From an uncultured Flavobacteriales bacterium (lineage in GTDB: Bacteria; Bacteroidota; Bacteroidia; Flavobacteriales; BACL11), in contig CAJIYG010000004.1 of assembly GCA_905181585.1 (NCBI GenBank), forward strand, positions 1 through 64,000: a stretch of 64,000 nucleotides of DNA. Reading direction: 5' to 3'. This document shows, piece after piece, positions 12,001-22,765 of the stretch. Position numbers and translations under genes: made by a program. Position 1 is the first letter of the stretch, and each line of letters begins with the position of its first letter. The notes under the pieces are model-generated. The model did not search any database, was not told the origin of the DNA, and was given only the letters and a program-made list of their open reading frames with translations.

Positions 12001-14215
12001 AGGAACTAGTCCATATAATTTTATGTGGAGTAATAATGATACAACTCAAAGCATATCTAATCTAAGTATTGGCACTTACACCTATACTATTTCAGATGCA
12101 CAAAATTGCATTTACTTAGGAGATATAGTAATTACAGAACCTGATGCTATATCTGTTAATCCAATTGTTTCAGATGTATCTTGCTTTAGTGGTAATGATG
12201 GATTTAGTATCTTAAATATTTCTGGTGGAGTATCTCCATATACTGAAAATTGGGGAGCATATGATCCTGCCGCTTTAAGTGCTGGTGATTATTTATATAC
12301 TGTGATTGATAGTAATGGATGTAATTATATAGATTCAATCACTATAATACAGCCTGATCAGATAATCATAAATTCAAGTGTACAAGATGCCCTCTGTAAT
12401 GGTGCTAATGACGGAAGTGCCTCTCTACAAATAATAGGTGGAATACCCCCATATATTCAAGATTGGGGAGTAAATAATCCTAACTCTTTAAGTGCTGGAG
12501 TATATAACTTTTCTGTAAATGATGATAATAATTGTATAATTCAAGGCACTGTAACTGTTGGAGAGTCTGCAGCAATACAAACTATTGAAAGCAATGCTGA
12601 ATGTTAGCTGTTATGGATTCTCTGACGGGACTTCTACCCTTATTAATTTCTGGTGGAACTGCCCCATATACCAATAACTGGGGAGCAAATGACCCTACTT
12701 CTTTAAGTGCTGGAATATATTATTATTCAGTAACAGATTCTCTAAACTGCATACTAAATGATAGTATTATAATTACAGAGCCTACACAGCTAATGGTAAA
12801 TGAACTTCTTACAAATGTAAGCTGCTTTGGACTATCTGATGGAATAGCATTTTTACAAATAAGTGGTGGGACAGCGCCATACAATGAAGATTGGGCTGGA
12901 ATAAATAACTTAGCGCTATCTCAAGGAAACTACGGATACACAATTACAGATAATAATGGATGTGTAGAAACAGATTTTATAAATATATATCAACCAAATC
13001 CTATAATACTAAATGTTACTGTAAGTGATGCAAATTGTTTTAATGGAAATAATGGAAGTATATATGTTGGAGTAAGTGGTGGAACTTCTCCATACAGTGA
13101 AAATTGGTTTGGTAATGACCCTTTAGCACTAAGTGCTGGTAATTATAGCTTCTCAATAACAGATGACAACGGATGTAGAATTGATAGTAGTGCAACTGTC
13201 AATCAAGCAGATCAAATATTTGCTAACTATAGCGCACAAAGTCCCATCTGTAGAGATGATAAATCAACACTTTCAATTAAAATTATTGACCCACTTGTAA
13301 ACCAATATTCACTAGTAATAGATAATCAAATCTATATAGTAGATTCATTAGGAATATTAATACCAGAGGGAATACCGATACAGCTACTCCCTAGCAGTAC
13401 GGTAACGACTAATCTAACATCAATTACAGATAGTGATGGCTGTACTAGCCCTGCTAATAATAGCTCTACAATAGTCGTTAATATGCCTCCGGCTTTAGAC
13501 ATCCTAATAGATAATGTATGTGAGAGCTACCCTTCATTTGTATTAGATCAAGCACTGCCACAAGGGGGGACATATTTAATTGATGGTCAAATAAGTAATA
13601 TCTTTGATATTGAAAATTTAGAAACAGGAGATTATATAATAACATATCTATATACAGATCCTATTACAAACTGTAGTAATAGCACGGATAAAATAGTAAG
13701 CATACTACCAGCACCTATAGCTAATTTTACTCTAGGACCTCAAACAACTGATATTGATAATCCAAATATATTTTTCCTCAATAAAAGTGAACAAGTAAAT
13801 AGTCTAATATGGAATATGGGAGATGGGCAAACTATCTTAGACAGCATAAGCTTTAATTACACATATAGTGATACAGGAAAATATATTATCGAACTAATCA
13901 TATCAAACCAGTATGGATGTGGAGATACAATACAAGATAGTGTTATCATAAATCCTATATATACATGCTATATACCTAATGCTTTTACCCCAAATGATGA
14001 TGGTAAAAATGATTCGTTTGGACCAGTAATGACAGCAATGAAATCATATAGCATAAGAATATATGATAGATGGGGAGGAATTGTCTTTAATGAAGAAAAT
14101 AAAGAATGGGGATGGCGCTGATTACCCAAAAGGAATATACAACTACAATATAGAAGCTATAGATTATAAAAATAAAGTCTTTAGATACGCAGGAAAAATT
14201 ACACTAGCTAGGTAA
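9078..14215 (+). CDS. giant SprB-repeat T9SS adhesin B (CUB-like N-terminus, GEVED domain), multiply frame-disrupted
   Basis: Signal peptide (MQIRLLTTIFSLFCLSSFSQG), a CUB-like domain (residues 20-155, WGPFTNFNTICSQL), two Ig-like units, one SprB repeat (HVSCFGLNDGAINISISGG, 10061 on), a GEVED domain (10320-10849), about nine more SprB repeats (10920-13230), two Ig-like units, a PKD domain (WNMGDGQTILDS) and a type B T9SS signal (YIPNAFTPNDDGKNDSF, YDRWGGIVFNEENKEW). Coherent pieces are 9078-10060, 10061-10849, 10905-11235, 11224-11950, 11953-12597, 12600-12640, 12640-14105 and 14106-14215. Seven or more frame changes separate them. At 14105 removing one G gives EWDGADYPKGIYNYN and the stop at 14213-14215. 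Bases 10850-10905 cannot be reconstructed. It is a close paralogue of gene C. It is either error-ridden or a pseudogene. Confidence 0.7.
10320..10849 (+). other. GEVED domain within adhesin B
   Basis: A single-frame segment of about 175 residues with the GEVED hallmarks NYCNSLPGSN, DLTQGQSYTISITLG, YADWNIDGDFLD, TRLRIVSQF and EPWYGATEDYSIVI. It sits inside the SprB array, not at an end. The same domain occurs at 15797-16303 in gene C. Confidence 0.8.
12946..13192 (+). repeat. near-identical duplicated segment, copy in adhesin B
   Basis: Compared base by base with 17954-18200 in gene C (constant offset 5008), this 247-base stretch differs only at 13095 (C against T at 18103). Similarity continues at a lower but high level from about 12130 to the gene end. 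It encodes one SprB repeat (SDANCFNGNNGSIYVGVSGG). Confidence 0.9.
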
Positions 14216-14238
14216 AAAACAAACAATTAGTTTTTATG

Positions 14239-14246
14239 TAAATTTG
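14239..14246 (+). promoter_or_regulatory. Bacteroidota-type -7 element (TAAATTTG) directly before adhesin C
   Basis: Exact TAnnTTTG match ending only four bases before the ATG at 14251, in a 35-base gap after gene B. If used, transcription would start at about the start codon, giving an almost leaderless message. No convincing -33 element is visible. Confidence 0.4.
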
Positions 14247-14250
14247 CCTT

Positions 14251-17200
14251 ATGAATAAGATACTACTTTTCATATTTCTTATACCTATATTATCCATTGG
14301 ACAAAATACAATTACTATTTGTGATGGTGATAGTGCATTAATATTTGGGAATTGGGAAACATCAGCAGGAGTATATACAAATGGAGGACAAAATACAACT
14401 CTAATAATCAACCCTCTTCCAATTATTACACCAAATTTTATTTTAAATGGTAACGCTCAAATTCAACCAGGAAATGTTTTTCAACTAACTTCTGCAAATA
14501 ATGGTCAATCAGGATCAGTTTGGAATAATATACAAATCAATTTAAATAACCCCTTTCATTTCAATATTGATGTTTTCTTAGGATGTAATAACGGTGGAGC
14601 TGATGGAATTGCATTTGTTTTACAGCCAGTAAGTACATCAATTGGCAGTCAAGGAGGGGGAATAGGATATGCTGGAATTTCCCCATCATTTGCAGTGGAA
14701 TTTGATACTTGGCAAAATAGTTCAGACCCATCATATGATCACATTGCAATACAAAAAAATGGAGTTTTAAATCATAATGGAGGAAATAATCTTGCTGGGC
14801 CTGTTGGGTTTCCTCCAAGTAATTATCAAATTGAAGATTGTCAGTGGCACAGCGCCGTATTTAAATGGAACCCGTCTTCACAAACATTTACATCTAGATT
14901 TCGATGGCTATTCTAATGTTCTTAGCTATACCGGAGATATTGTTACAAATATTTTTGGTGGAAACCCTGTTGTTTACTGGGGAATGACTGGAGCAACAGG
15001 AGGAGCTAACAACCTTCAACAGTTTAGGTTTAATTATGAGTTAAACGATACAACAATATGTCAGAATGATTCAATTCAATTAAATTCTCTTGCAATAGCA
15101 AACTCATATACATATCAATGGTCCCCAAGTAGTAGTGTATCAAATGATACAGCTTCTTCACCTTATTTTTCTCCAGATACAACAACATCATACACTCTAG
15201 CAATCACTAATTCTTATGGATGTACTTATATAGATTCATTCATTATATATGTTGATACTTCAGCAAATATTTCTTTTCCTTTAGCATCGCAATTTTGTCT
15301 TGGTGAAACACCCCTAATTTTAGATTTTGCAACTCCTATTGGGGGAAACTATCTTGTAAATAATAATACAGCAAATATTTTTGATCCTAATCTAAGCAAT
15401 ATAGGTACAAATACTATTTCCTATTCTTTTACTAGCTCAAATGGATGCTCTAATACATTTATAAATACAATTGATGTCTTTGACTCGCCATCTGCATCAT
15501 TTACAACAACAAATGCTTCCTGCTTTGGATTATCGGATGGTTCAATTGTAACATCAATTAGTGGTGGATCACCTAACTATATTGAAGATTGGAATGGATA
15601 TAACCCTTTAGCTTTAAATGCTGGAGCTTATAATTATATAATAACTGATAACAATAACTGTATTTTTTCTGATTCAATATATATTTTTGAGCCTGATTTA
15701 TTTACGTCCACTATAGCTACTACAGATGTAAATTGTTTTGGTCAAAATGATGGAAGTGCAATTATTCAACTTCAAGGAAATTCTACTCCAGTTGGTAATA
15801 TTTCTAATCTAAATTATTGTGATTCTGAGCCAGGATCAAATCAATACTCAACAATAGAAGATGTACAATTAATTGGAGATAATTTCAATATAAATAATAA
15901 TACTGCTGGATTATGTGATCTTTATGAAAACTATACAAGTCAGCATGCAGATTTAACTGAAGGTCAAACATATACTATAGATGTTACATTGGGAGATTGT
16001 AGTGGATTTAGTTTTTCTTCCGGTGGTAAAGTCTATGTAGATTGGAATATTGATGGAGATTTTATTGATCCAGGAGAAGAAATTGGAATAATTCCCTACG
16101 GAACAAACTCAAATGCTACTATATCATTTACAGTTCCAAATAGCGGCCCATTTGGTGTTACTCGACTAAGAGTTGTATCTCAATTTCTTACATCTCAAAC
16201 AACTAATTCTATATCTCCTTGTGAGGTTGGATTTTTTAATCCTCCAAATTATTCAGAACCTTGGTATGGCGCTACTGAAGATTATTCTATTGTAGTTCAC
16301 AGCACAACAATTTCAGCTACTGTTCTTTGGTCTAATGGTCAAACATCATTTACGTAATAATCTATCCCCTGGAAGCTATACTGTTGATATCACTAATGAT
16401 AATGGATGTGTTATTTCAGATTCTATTACTATTAATGAACCTCAATTATTATTTAGCAATTATAGATCCGAAGATGTTAGTTGCTTTGGAGGGAACAATG
16501 GATTTGCCACAATAAATATTTTTGGTGGAATCCCAGATTATAATATTAATTTTTTAGGTAATAATCAACAATTAGTAAACGGAATTAATATGTTTAATAC
16601 TGATACAATTCTTTCTTATGGCACTTATATTTTCTCTATTTCAGATTCTAATAGTTGTACTATTACAGATTCATTAATTATTAATGAACCTAACACACTA
16701 ACATCTAATTATATCACTAATAATGTTAGTTGTAATGGTCTATCTGATGGATCTGCCACTATTTCAATTAATGGTGGAATAACAGATTATAATATTAACG
16801 TTGCAGGATTTAACCAAAATCTTACAGGTGGTCTAAACTCATTCTCAATACCTCCTATCCTTTTAGCTGGAGACTATCCATATTCAATTACAGATAGTAA
16901 TAGCTGTATTTTAAATGATACAATTACTATAAAGAACCTCTTAAGTTATTTCTGTTGTTGATAGTATAAATAATGTATCGTGTAACGGACTATCTAATGG
17001 AATTGCAATTCTTAATATTAGTGGTGGAACAACACCATATACTGAAAATTGGGGAGCAAATAATCCTGTAGCACTTTCAAGTGGTGTATTCATTAACTAT
17101 TGTTGATGATAATGGATGTATTTATAATAATGCAGTGACTATTACAGAACCTGATGCTATATCTGTTAATCCAATTGTTTCAGATGTATCTTGCTTTAGT

Positions 17201-19222
17201 GGTAATGATGGTTTTAGTATCTTAAATGTCTCTGGAGGAGTATCTCCATATTCAGAAAGTTGGGGAATTTACGATCCCGCTGCCTTATTCTCTGGTGATT
17301 ATCTATTTACAGTGATTGACAGTAATGGGTGTAATTATGTCGATTCAATTACTATTACACAACCCGATCAAATAATTATAAGTTCAAGCACTCAAGATGC
17401 TCTTTGTAGTGGTGCAAATAACGGAAGTGCCTCTCTGCAAATAATTGGTGGAATTCCACCATATAATCAAGACTGGGGAATATACAATCCCAACGCTTTA
17501 AGTGCTGGAATATATAATTTCTCTGTCAATGATGATAACAACTGTATAGTGCAAGGGTCTGTAACTGTTGGTGAGTCTGCAGCAATACAAACTATTGAAA
17601 ACAATGTGAATGTTAGCTGTTATGGATTCTCTGACGGAACATCTAACTTATTAATTTCTGGTGGAACTTCCCCATATACCAATAACTGGGGAGCAAATGA
17701 CCCTACATCTTTAAGTGCAGGAACTTATTATTACTCTGTTACTGATTCACTAAACTGTATACTAAACGATAGTATTATAATTACTGAACCTACTCAATTA
17801 CTAGTGAGTGAACTACTCACAAATGTAAGTTGCTTTGGATTAGCTGATGGAATAGCATTTTTACAAATAAGTGGTGGAACAGCTCCTTATAATGAAGATT
17901 GGGCTGGAATAAATAACTTAGCGCTATCTCAAGGAAACTACGGATACACAATCACAGATAATAATGGATGTGTAGAAACAGATTTTATAAATATATATCA
18001 ACCAAATCCTATAATACTAAATGTTACTGTAAGTGATGCAAATTGTTTTAATGGAAATAATGGAAGTATATATGTTGGAGTAAGTGGTGGAACTTCTCCA
18101 TATAGTGAAAATTGGTTTGGTAATGACCCTTTAGCACTAAGTGCTGGTAATTATAGCTTCTCAATAACAGATGACAACGGATGTAGAATTGATAGTAGTG
18201 CTACAGTAAGTCAAGCAGATCAGATATTTGCTAACTATAGCGCACAAAGTCCAATATGTAAGGATGATAAATCAACACTATCAATTAAAATTATTGATCC
18301 ACTTGTCAACCAGTATTCATTAGTAATAGATAATCAAACGTATATAGTAGATTCTTTAGGGATCTTAATACCAGAGGGAATACCTATACAATTATTACCT
18401 AATAATACAGTAACTACCAATCTAACATCAATTACAGATAGTGATGGCTGTACTAGCCCTGCAAATAATAGTTCTACAATTGTAGTTAATATGCCTCCAA
18501 CATTAGATATTCTAATAGATGATATATGTGAGAGCTATCCTTCATTTGTATTAGATCAAGCACTACCACAAGGAGGAACTTATTTAATTGATGGACAAAT
18601 AAGCAATATATTCGATGTTGAAAATTTAGAAACAGGTGATTATATAATAACATATCTATATACAGACCCTATTACAAACTGTAGTAATAGCGCTGATAAA
18701 ATAGTAAGTATACTACCAGCACCTATAGCTGATTTTACTCTAGGACCTCAAACAACGGATATTGATAATCCAAATATATTTTTCCTAAACAAAAGTGAAC
18801 AAGCAAATAGTCTAGTATGGAATCTTGGAGATGGACAAACAATATCAGATAGTATAAGCTTTACTTACACATACAGTGATACAGGAACATATATTATTGA
18901 GCTAATCATATCAAATCAATATGGATGTGGTGACACAGTACAAAATAGTGTTATCATAAATCCAGTATACACATGCTACATACCTAATGCTTTTACTCCT
19001 AATAATGATGGTAAGAATGATTCGTTTGGGCCTGTGATGACTGCTATGAAGTCATATATAATAAAAATATATGACAGATGGGGTGGAATTGTTTTTAATC
19101 AAGAAAATAAAGATTGGGATGGAGCAGATTACCCGACAGGAATATACAACTACAACATAGAGGCAATAGATTATAAAAATAAAGTCTTTAGATACGCAGG
19201 AAAAATTACACTAGCTAGGTAA
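14251..19222 (+). CDS. giant SprB-repeat T9SS adhesin C (L-type lectin N-terminus, GEVED domain), frame-disrupted
   Basis: Signal peptide (MNKILLFIFLIPILSIGQ), then an L-type lectin domain (14400-15040: GADGIAFVLQPVS, FAVEFDTWQNSSDPSYDHI, YWGMTGATGGANN) whose Asp-rich loop suits calcium and sugar binding. Ig-like units, SprB repeats, a GEVED domain (15797-16303) and further SprB repeats follow, then two Ig-like units, PKD (WNLGDGQTISDS) and a type B T9SS signal (YIPNAFTPNNDGKNDSF, DWDGADYPTG). Pieces are 14251-14895, 14900-16355, 16358-16940, 16955-17085 and 17085-19222. All four joins remove one base (or add two). From about 16,970 on it matches gene B closely, with fewer SprB units. The stop abuts the next gene's ATG. 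Confidence 0.75.
15797..16303 (+). other. GEVED domain within adhesin C
   Basis: Hallmarks are NYCDSEPGSN, DLTEGQTYTIDVTLG, YVDWNIDGDFIDPGEE, TRLRVVSQF and EPWYGATEDYSIVV. The order and flanking SprB repeats are the same as in gene B, but the sequence is more divergent than the 3' half of the two genes. Confidence 0.8.
17954..18200 (+). repeat. near-identical duplicated segment, copy in adhesin C
   Basis: Partner of 12946-13192, with one mismatch in 247 bases. The segments lie 5008 bases apart in direct orientation, a substrate for recombination between genes B and C. Confidence 0.9.
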
Positions 19223-19717
19223 ATGAAGTTAATCGCAGTAATTTCTGACACACACCATACACTTGATAAAAGAATATATAAACACCTTAAGAATTGTGAT
19301 GAAATATGGCATGCTGGTGATATTGGATCAATTGAAATAATAGATGAATTAAAAACAATTACAAAAGTCCGAGCAGTTACAGGAAATATTGACAATAATA
19401 TCCTTAGAAGCAGTTTAAAAGAAATTGAGCTCTTTAGATGTGAACAAGTAAAAGTAATGATTACACATATTGGTGGATACCCAGGAAGATACGCTAAAGG
19501 GATAAAAGAAAGACTTATTGAATATGAGCCAGATTTATTTATTTGCGGTCACTCACACATACTTAAAGTTATGTATGATAAAAAATTAAAAATAATGCAT
19601 ATGAATCCAGGGGCGATAGGAGATTTTGGGGTTCACAAAGTAAAAACAATTCTAAAATTTTCTATAGTAAATAAAGAGATTAAAGATTTAAAAGTAATAG
19701 AAATTCCAAGAAAATAA
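19223..19717 (+). CDS. YfcE/MJ0936-family metallophosphoesterase
   Basis: A 164-residue soluble phosphodiesterase with every calcineurin-type metal-site motif: SDTHHT (residues 8-13), HAGDIGS, TGNIDNN, THIGGYPGR and CGHSHILK, ending with NPGAIG. The family uses two divalent metals and cleaves phosphodiester model substrates. The physiological substrate is usually unknown. The ATG follows the stop of adhesin C with no gap (TAAATG), so it may be co-transcribed with it, and it converges with the DUF4293 gene with no bases between them. There is no signal peptide, so it is cytoplasmic. Confidence 0.88.
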   Translation: MKLIAVISDTHHTLDKRIYKHLKNCDEIWHAGDIGSIEIIDELKTITKVRAVTGNIDNNILRSSLKEIELFRCEQVKVMITHIGGYPGRYAKGIKERLIEYEPDLFICGHSHILKVMYDKKLKIMHMNPGAIGDFGVHKVKTILKFSIVNKEIKDLKVIEIPRK

Positions 19718-20125
19718 TTATCTAATTCTGTCGGAATCTTTAATTAATTTATCATCTTTTCTGATAAAATATGTTGCTAAAAATAAAGTTGTGTAAGGAA
19801 TAATAAGTAAGAATAATCCAATTCCAAAAACCTGCTGATTTTTATAAATAAAAACAAGTAAAATAAAAGCGACTGTTATCATCAACCTAGCTAAAGAAGA
19901 AATAATAATTTGGCGTTTTCTATTTCTAAATTGAAATATAGAGAAAAATGAAAGGCCAATAGAAAAAAAAATAAAGAGCCTAGCATAGGTATAATTATCT
20001 TTTAAAAAAAAACTTGTCTCATTTAAATCTTCTGTAATAGAAACTAAAACAGGAAAATAGAAAACTATTGAAAGTAATGTAATGCAAGAAAAGAAAAAAA
20101 ACAGTGATTGAACTCTTTGTATCAT
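19718..20125 (-). CDS. DUF4293 family membrane protein
   Basis: 135 residues with four hydrophobic segments: LFFFFSCITLLSIVFYFPVLV, ARLFIFFSIGLSFFSIF, LARLMITVAFILLVFIY and GLFLLIIPYTTLFLATYF. The start MIQRVQSLFF is the recognisable DUF4293 N-terminus. Function is unknown. It is divergent from rho, a pairing common in Flavobacteriia. Confidence 0.8.
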   Translation of the reverse strand: MIQRVQSLFFFFSCITLLSIVFYFPVLVSITEDLNETSFFLKDNYTYARLFIFFSIGLSFFSIFQFRNRKRQIIISSLARLMITVAFILLVFIYKNQQVFGIGLFLLIIPYTTLFLATYFIRKDDKLIKDSDRIR

Positions 20126-20140
20126 TATTATAATTTTTTA

Positions 20141-20148
20141 CAAAATTA
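20141..20148 (-). promoter_or_regulatory. Bacteroidota-type -7 element for the DUF4293 gene
   Basis: On the minus strand the bases read TAATTTTG, an exact TAnnTTTG match, 15 bases before the start codon. The rest of the 184-base gap up to rho shows only AT-rich sequence and no clear rho promoter. Confidence 0.42.
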
Positions 20149-20309
20149 AATTAAAATTAACATAATTTTTATGATAAATTAAAAAATCGTATTATTGCAT
20201 AATCTTACCAAGAAAATCACAATAAATTTACTTTGAATTTCACTTTTAATCCTAGATTAATTCATAATAAATAATATTATAATCCAATTTTCCAAAACAC
20301 AAAAAATAA

Positions 20310-21911
20310 ATGTACAAATTAGAAGAATTGAACAACTCCAAGGTTGCTGACTTAAGAGATATAGCTCAAAAATTAAATATCCCTAAACACGATAAACTTA
20401 AAAAATTAGAACTTGCTTATGCTATTTTAGATTATCAGGCTGAAAACAATACTAAGCCTAATGAAGCGGAAGTAAAAGTTGAAAAAAAAGTAATTGAAAA
20501 AAAGGTTCCCAATAAAAAAGTTCAAAAAAGCAAAGAGGTTAAAAATGAGAAAAAAGTAGAAGAAATTAAAACTGATTCTCAAAAAAAAGAAAACCCAAAG
20601 CCAGTTGCTCACAAAAAACCTCAACATAATCATCAACAAAATAAGAATAATGGGCCAAAACCTAACCATTCTAAAAGTAAAGATGAAAAAAATCCTAACA
20701 CTAAGCCAAGCCATATCCCACATAGTAAAAACTATAAAGGCAATAAACCGGAAAGAACAGATATCAAACCAAAATCTGATTATGATTATGATTTTGATGG
20801 TATAATTTCAACTGAAGGAGTTATTGAAATAATGCCTGATGGATATGGTTTTATGAGATCATCTGATTACCATTATCTTTCATCTCCAGATGATGTTTAT
20901 GTTTCTCATTCTCAAATAAAACTTTTCGGACTTAAAACTGGTGATACAATTCTTGGAACAGTTAGGCCTCCAAAAACTGGCGAAAAATACTTTCCACTTA
21001 TTGAAGTTAAAAGTATTAACGGTAAAGACCCTGGTATTGTAAGAGACAGAGTTCCTTTTGAGCATTTGAAACCACTATTTCCAAATGAAAAATTTCATTT
21101 AATCGATAATGGTCATAACAATATATCTACAAGAATGCTAGATATTTTTACTCCCATAGGAAAAGGTCAGAGAGGTTTAATTGTTGCACAACCAAAGACT
21201 GGTAAAACTGTTCTATTAAAAGATATTGCCAATGCAATAGCTGATAATCATCCTGAAGTATATATGATTATCCTACTTATTGATGAAAGACCAGAAGAAG
21301 TAACAGATATGGAAAGAAGTGTAAATGCTGAAGTTATTGCATCTACATTTGATGAGCCAGCAAGTAGACATGTTAAAGTTGCTGATATTGTACTTGAAAA
21401 AGCCAAAAGAATGGTTGAATGTGGTCATGATGTTGTAATTCTTCTTGACTCAATTACAAGACTAGCTAGAGCATATAATACTGTTCAGCCTGCTTCAGGA
21501 AAAATTCTTAGTGGTGGTGTAGATGCAAATGCACTTCACAAACCTAAAAGATTTTTTGGTGCAGCAAGAAAAATTGAAAATGGAGGGTCTTTAACTATAC
21601 TTGCTACAGCTCTTACCGAAACAGGAAGCAAAATGGATGAAGTAATCTTTGAAGAATTTAAAGGTACGGGTAATATGGAGCTACAGCTAGATAGAAAAAT
21701 AGCTAATAGAAGAATTTATCCTGCTGTAGATCTAGTCTCATCCAGTACAAGACGAGAAGATCTTTTATTAGATAAAGAATATATTCAAAGAATATGGGTA
21801 CTACGAAATTATTTAGCTGATATGAATCCTGTTGAAGCAATTGAATTTATGAAAGATCGATTACAGAAAACTAAAGATAATAATGAGTTCTTAATTACTA
21901 TGAACGGATAA
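20310..21911 (+). CDS. rho: transcription termination factor Rho with a long disordered insert
   Basis: Hexameric RNA-dependent ATPase that terminates transcription. The 533 residues divide into an N-terminal Rho_N helix bundle (1-45, [16 protein letters not shown]), a Lys/Asn/Pro/His-rich low-complexity linker (about 48-160), the cold-shock RNA-binding domain (165-240, [20 protein letters not shown]) and the ATPase core: Walker A PKTGKT near 294, Walker [17 protein letters not shown] near 375, Q-loop [14 protein letters not shown], and R-loop region [18 protein letters not shown]. coli Rho is about 419 residues, and the surplus is the linker, as in many Bacteroidota. Start ATG 20310 fits the Rho_N fold. 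It converges with ispE, two bases apart. Confidence 0.97.
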   Translation: MYKLEELNNSKVADLRDIAQKLNIPKHDKLKKLELAYAILDYQAENNTKPNEAEVKVEKKVIEKKVPNKKVQKSKEVKNEKKVEEIKTDSQKKENPKPVAHKKPQHNHQQNKNNGPKPNHSKSKDEKNPNTKPSHIPHSKNYKGNKPERTDIKPKSDYDYDFDGIISTEGVIEIMPDGYGFMRSSDYHYLSSPDDVYVSHSQIKLFGLKTGDTILGTVRPPKTGEKYFPLIEVKSINGKDPGIVRDRVPFEHLKPLFPNEKFHLIDNGHNNISTRMLDIFTPIGKGQRGLIVAQPKTGKTVLLKDIANAIADNHPEVYMIILLIDERPEEVTDMERSVNAEVIASTFDEPASRHVKVADIVLEKAKRMVECGHDVVILLDSITRLARAYNTVQPASGKILSGGVDANALHKPKRFFGAARKIENGGSLTILATALTETGSKMDEVIFEEFKGTGNMELQLDRKIANRRIYPAVDLVSSSTRREDLLLDKEYIQRIWVLRNYLADMNPVEAIEFMKDRLQKTKDNNEFLITMNG

Positions 21912-21913
21912 CT

Positions 21914-22666
21914 TTATTTTTTAGAAAATATTCCATAAACAATTGAACCTGTTCCTGACATACTAGCATAAATTGCTCCTTCTTTATATAAATCATTTTT
22001 TATATTTTCTAATAATGGATAAGCACTAAAAATATTTGATTCAAAATCATTTTTAATTGTATCCTTCCACTCTGATATTGGATTTAAAATATCATCTAAA
22101 ATTAAACTTTTAGAAGAATTTATTACTACAGAACTATATGCTTGCATAGTACTTACATGAATATCTGAATTAATTAATTTAATGTTATACTCTGATAAAT
22201 CTAAAGATAAAGGAGAAAGTTTATCTCCAACACCTTCTACATACTTGGGAGTATTTTCTATAAAAAAAGGACAGTCTGCACCTAGTTTAAGAGATAATTT
22301 TTCTAATTCTATATTAGAGATTTTAAGATTAAATAATTGATTTAAACCTTTTAAGGTAAATGATGCATCGGATGAGCCACCTCCAAGACCAGCTCCAATA
22401 GGTATTCTTTTATGAAGATGAATGTGTACTGGAGAAATAGAAAATTTAGAATCTATTAATTTAAAAGCTTTTTCACATAGATTTTCTCCATTAGGTATTT
22501 TTATTCCAGAACAAGAAAACAAAAAAACTGGAGATTTAGTAATTTCTAGTATATCATAAGATCCTTTTAAAGGATAAAAAACGGATGAAATATTATGATA
22601 TCCATCACTTCTTTTAGATTCAATGTTTAAACCAATATTAATCTTGGCGTTTGGATAAAGTATCAT
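21914..22666 (-). CDS. ispE: 4-diphosphocytidyl-2-C-methyl-D-erythritol kinase
   Basis: ATP-dependent GHMP kinase of the MEP isoprenoid pathway. It phosphorylates the 2-hydroxyl of CDP-methylerythritol in the cytoplasm. Seen are the substrate-binding start (MILYPNAKINIGLNI), the GHMP ATP-binding loop (PIGAGLGGGSSDASF, about residues 88-102) and the C-terminal GHMP motif (ASMSGTGSIVYG). The frame extends upstream to a TTG at 22690, but ATG 22666 gives the canonical N-terminus and 250 residues. It is divergent from accA. Confidence 0.95.
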   Translation of the reverse strand: MILYPNAKINIGLNIESKRSDGYHNISSVFYPLKGSYDILEITKSPVFLFSCSGIKIPNGENLCEKAFKLIDSKFSISPVHIHLHKRIPIGAGLGGGSSDASFTLKGLNQLFNLKISNIELEKLSLKLGADCPFFIENTPKYVEGVGDKLSPLSLDLSEYNIKLINSDIHVSTMQAYSSVVINSSKSLILDDILNPISEWKDTIKNDFESNIFSAYPLLENIKNDLYKEGAIYASMSGTGSIVYGIFSKK

Positions 22667-22735
22667 ATTTAAAATAGTTTTCAACAACAAAAATAATCAA
22701 CTGATTTTTTATATACATTCACAAATGATTTTATT

Positions 22736-22743
22736 TAACTTTG
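22736..22743 (+). promoter_or_regulatory. Bacteroidota-type -7 element (TAACTTTG) for accA-dnaB
   Basis: Exact TAnnTTTG match, 22 bases before the accA ATG at 22766, in the divergent gap with ispE. The spacing is typical. No clear -33 element. Confidence 0.5.
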
Positions 22744-22765
22744 TTACCCTTTAACACATTTTTAT

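Noticed and set aside
9078..19222. Phase variation through homopolymer switches in adhesins B and C
   Set aside because: The joins are scattered, rarely in long homopolymers, and several occur per gene. A phase switch normally uses one tract near the 5' end.
20427..20723. Long - strand open frame under the Rho linker
   Set aside because: An antisense reading of the Lys/Asn-rich low-complexity linker (it reads as Phe/Leu/Ile-rich). Rho on the other strand is certain.
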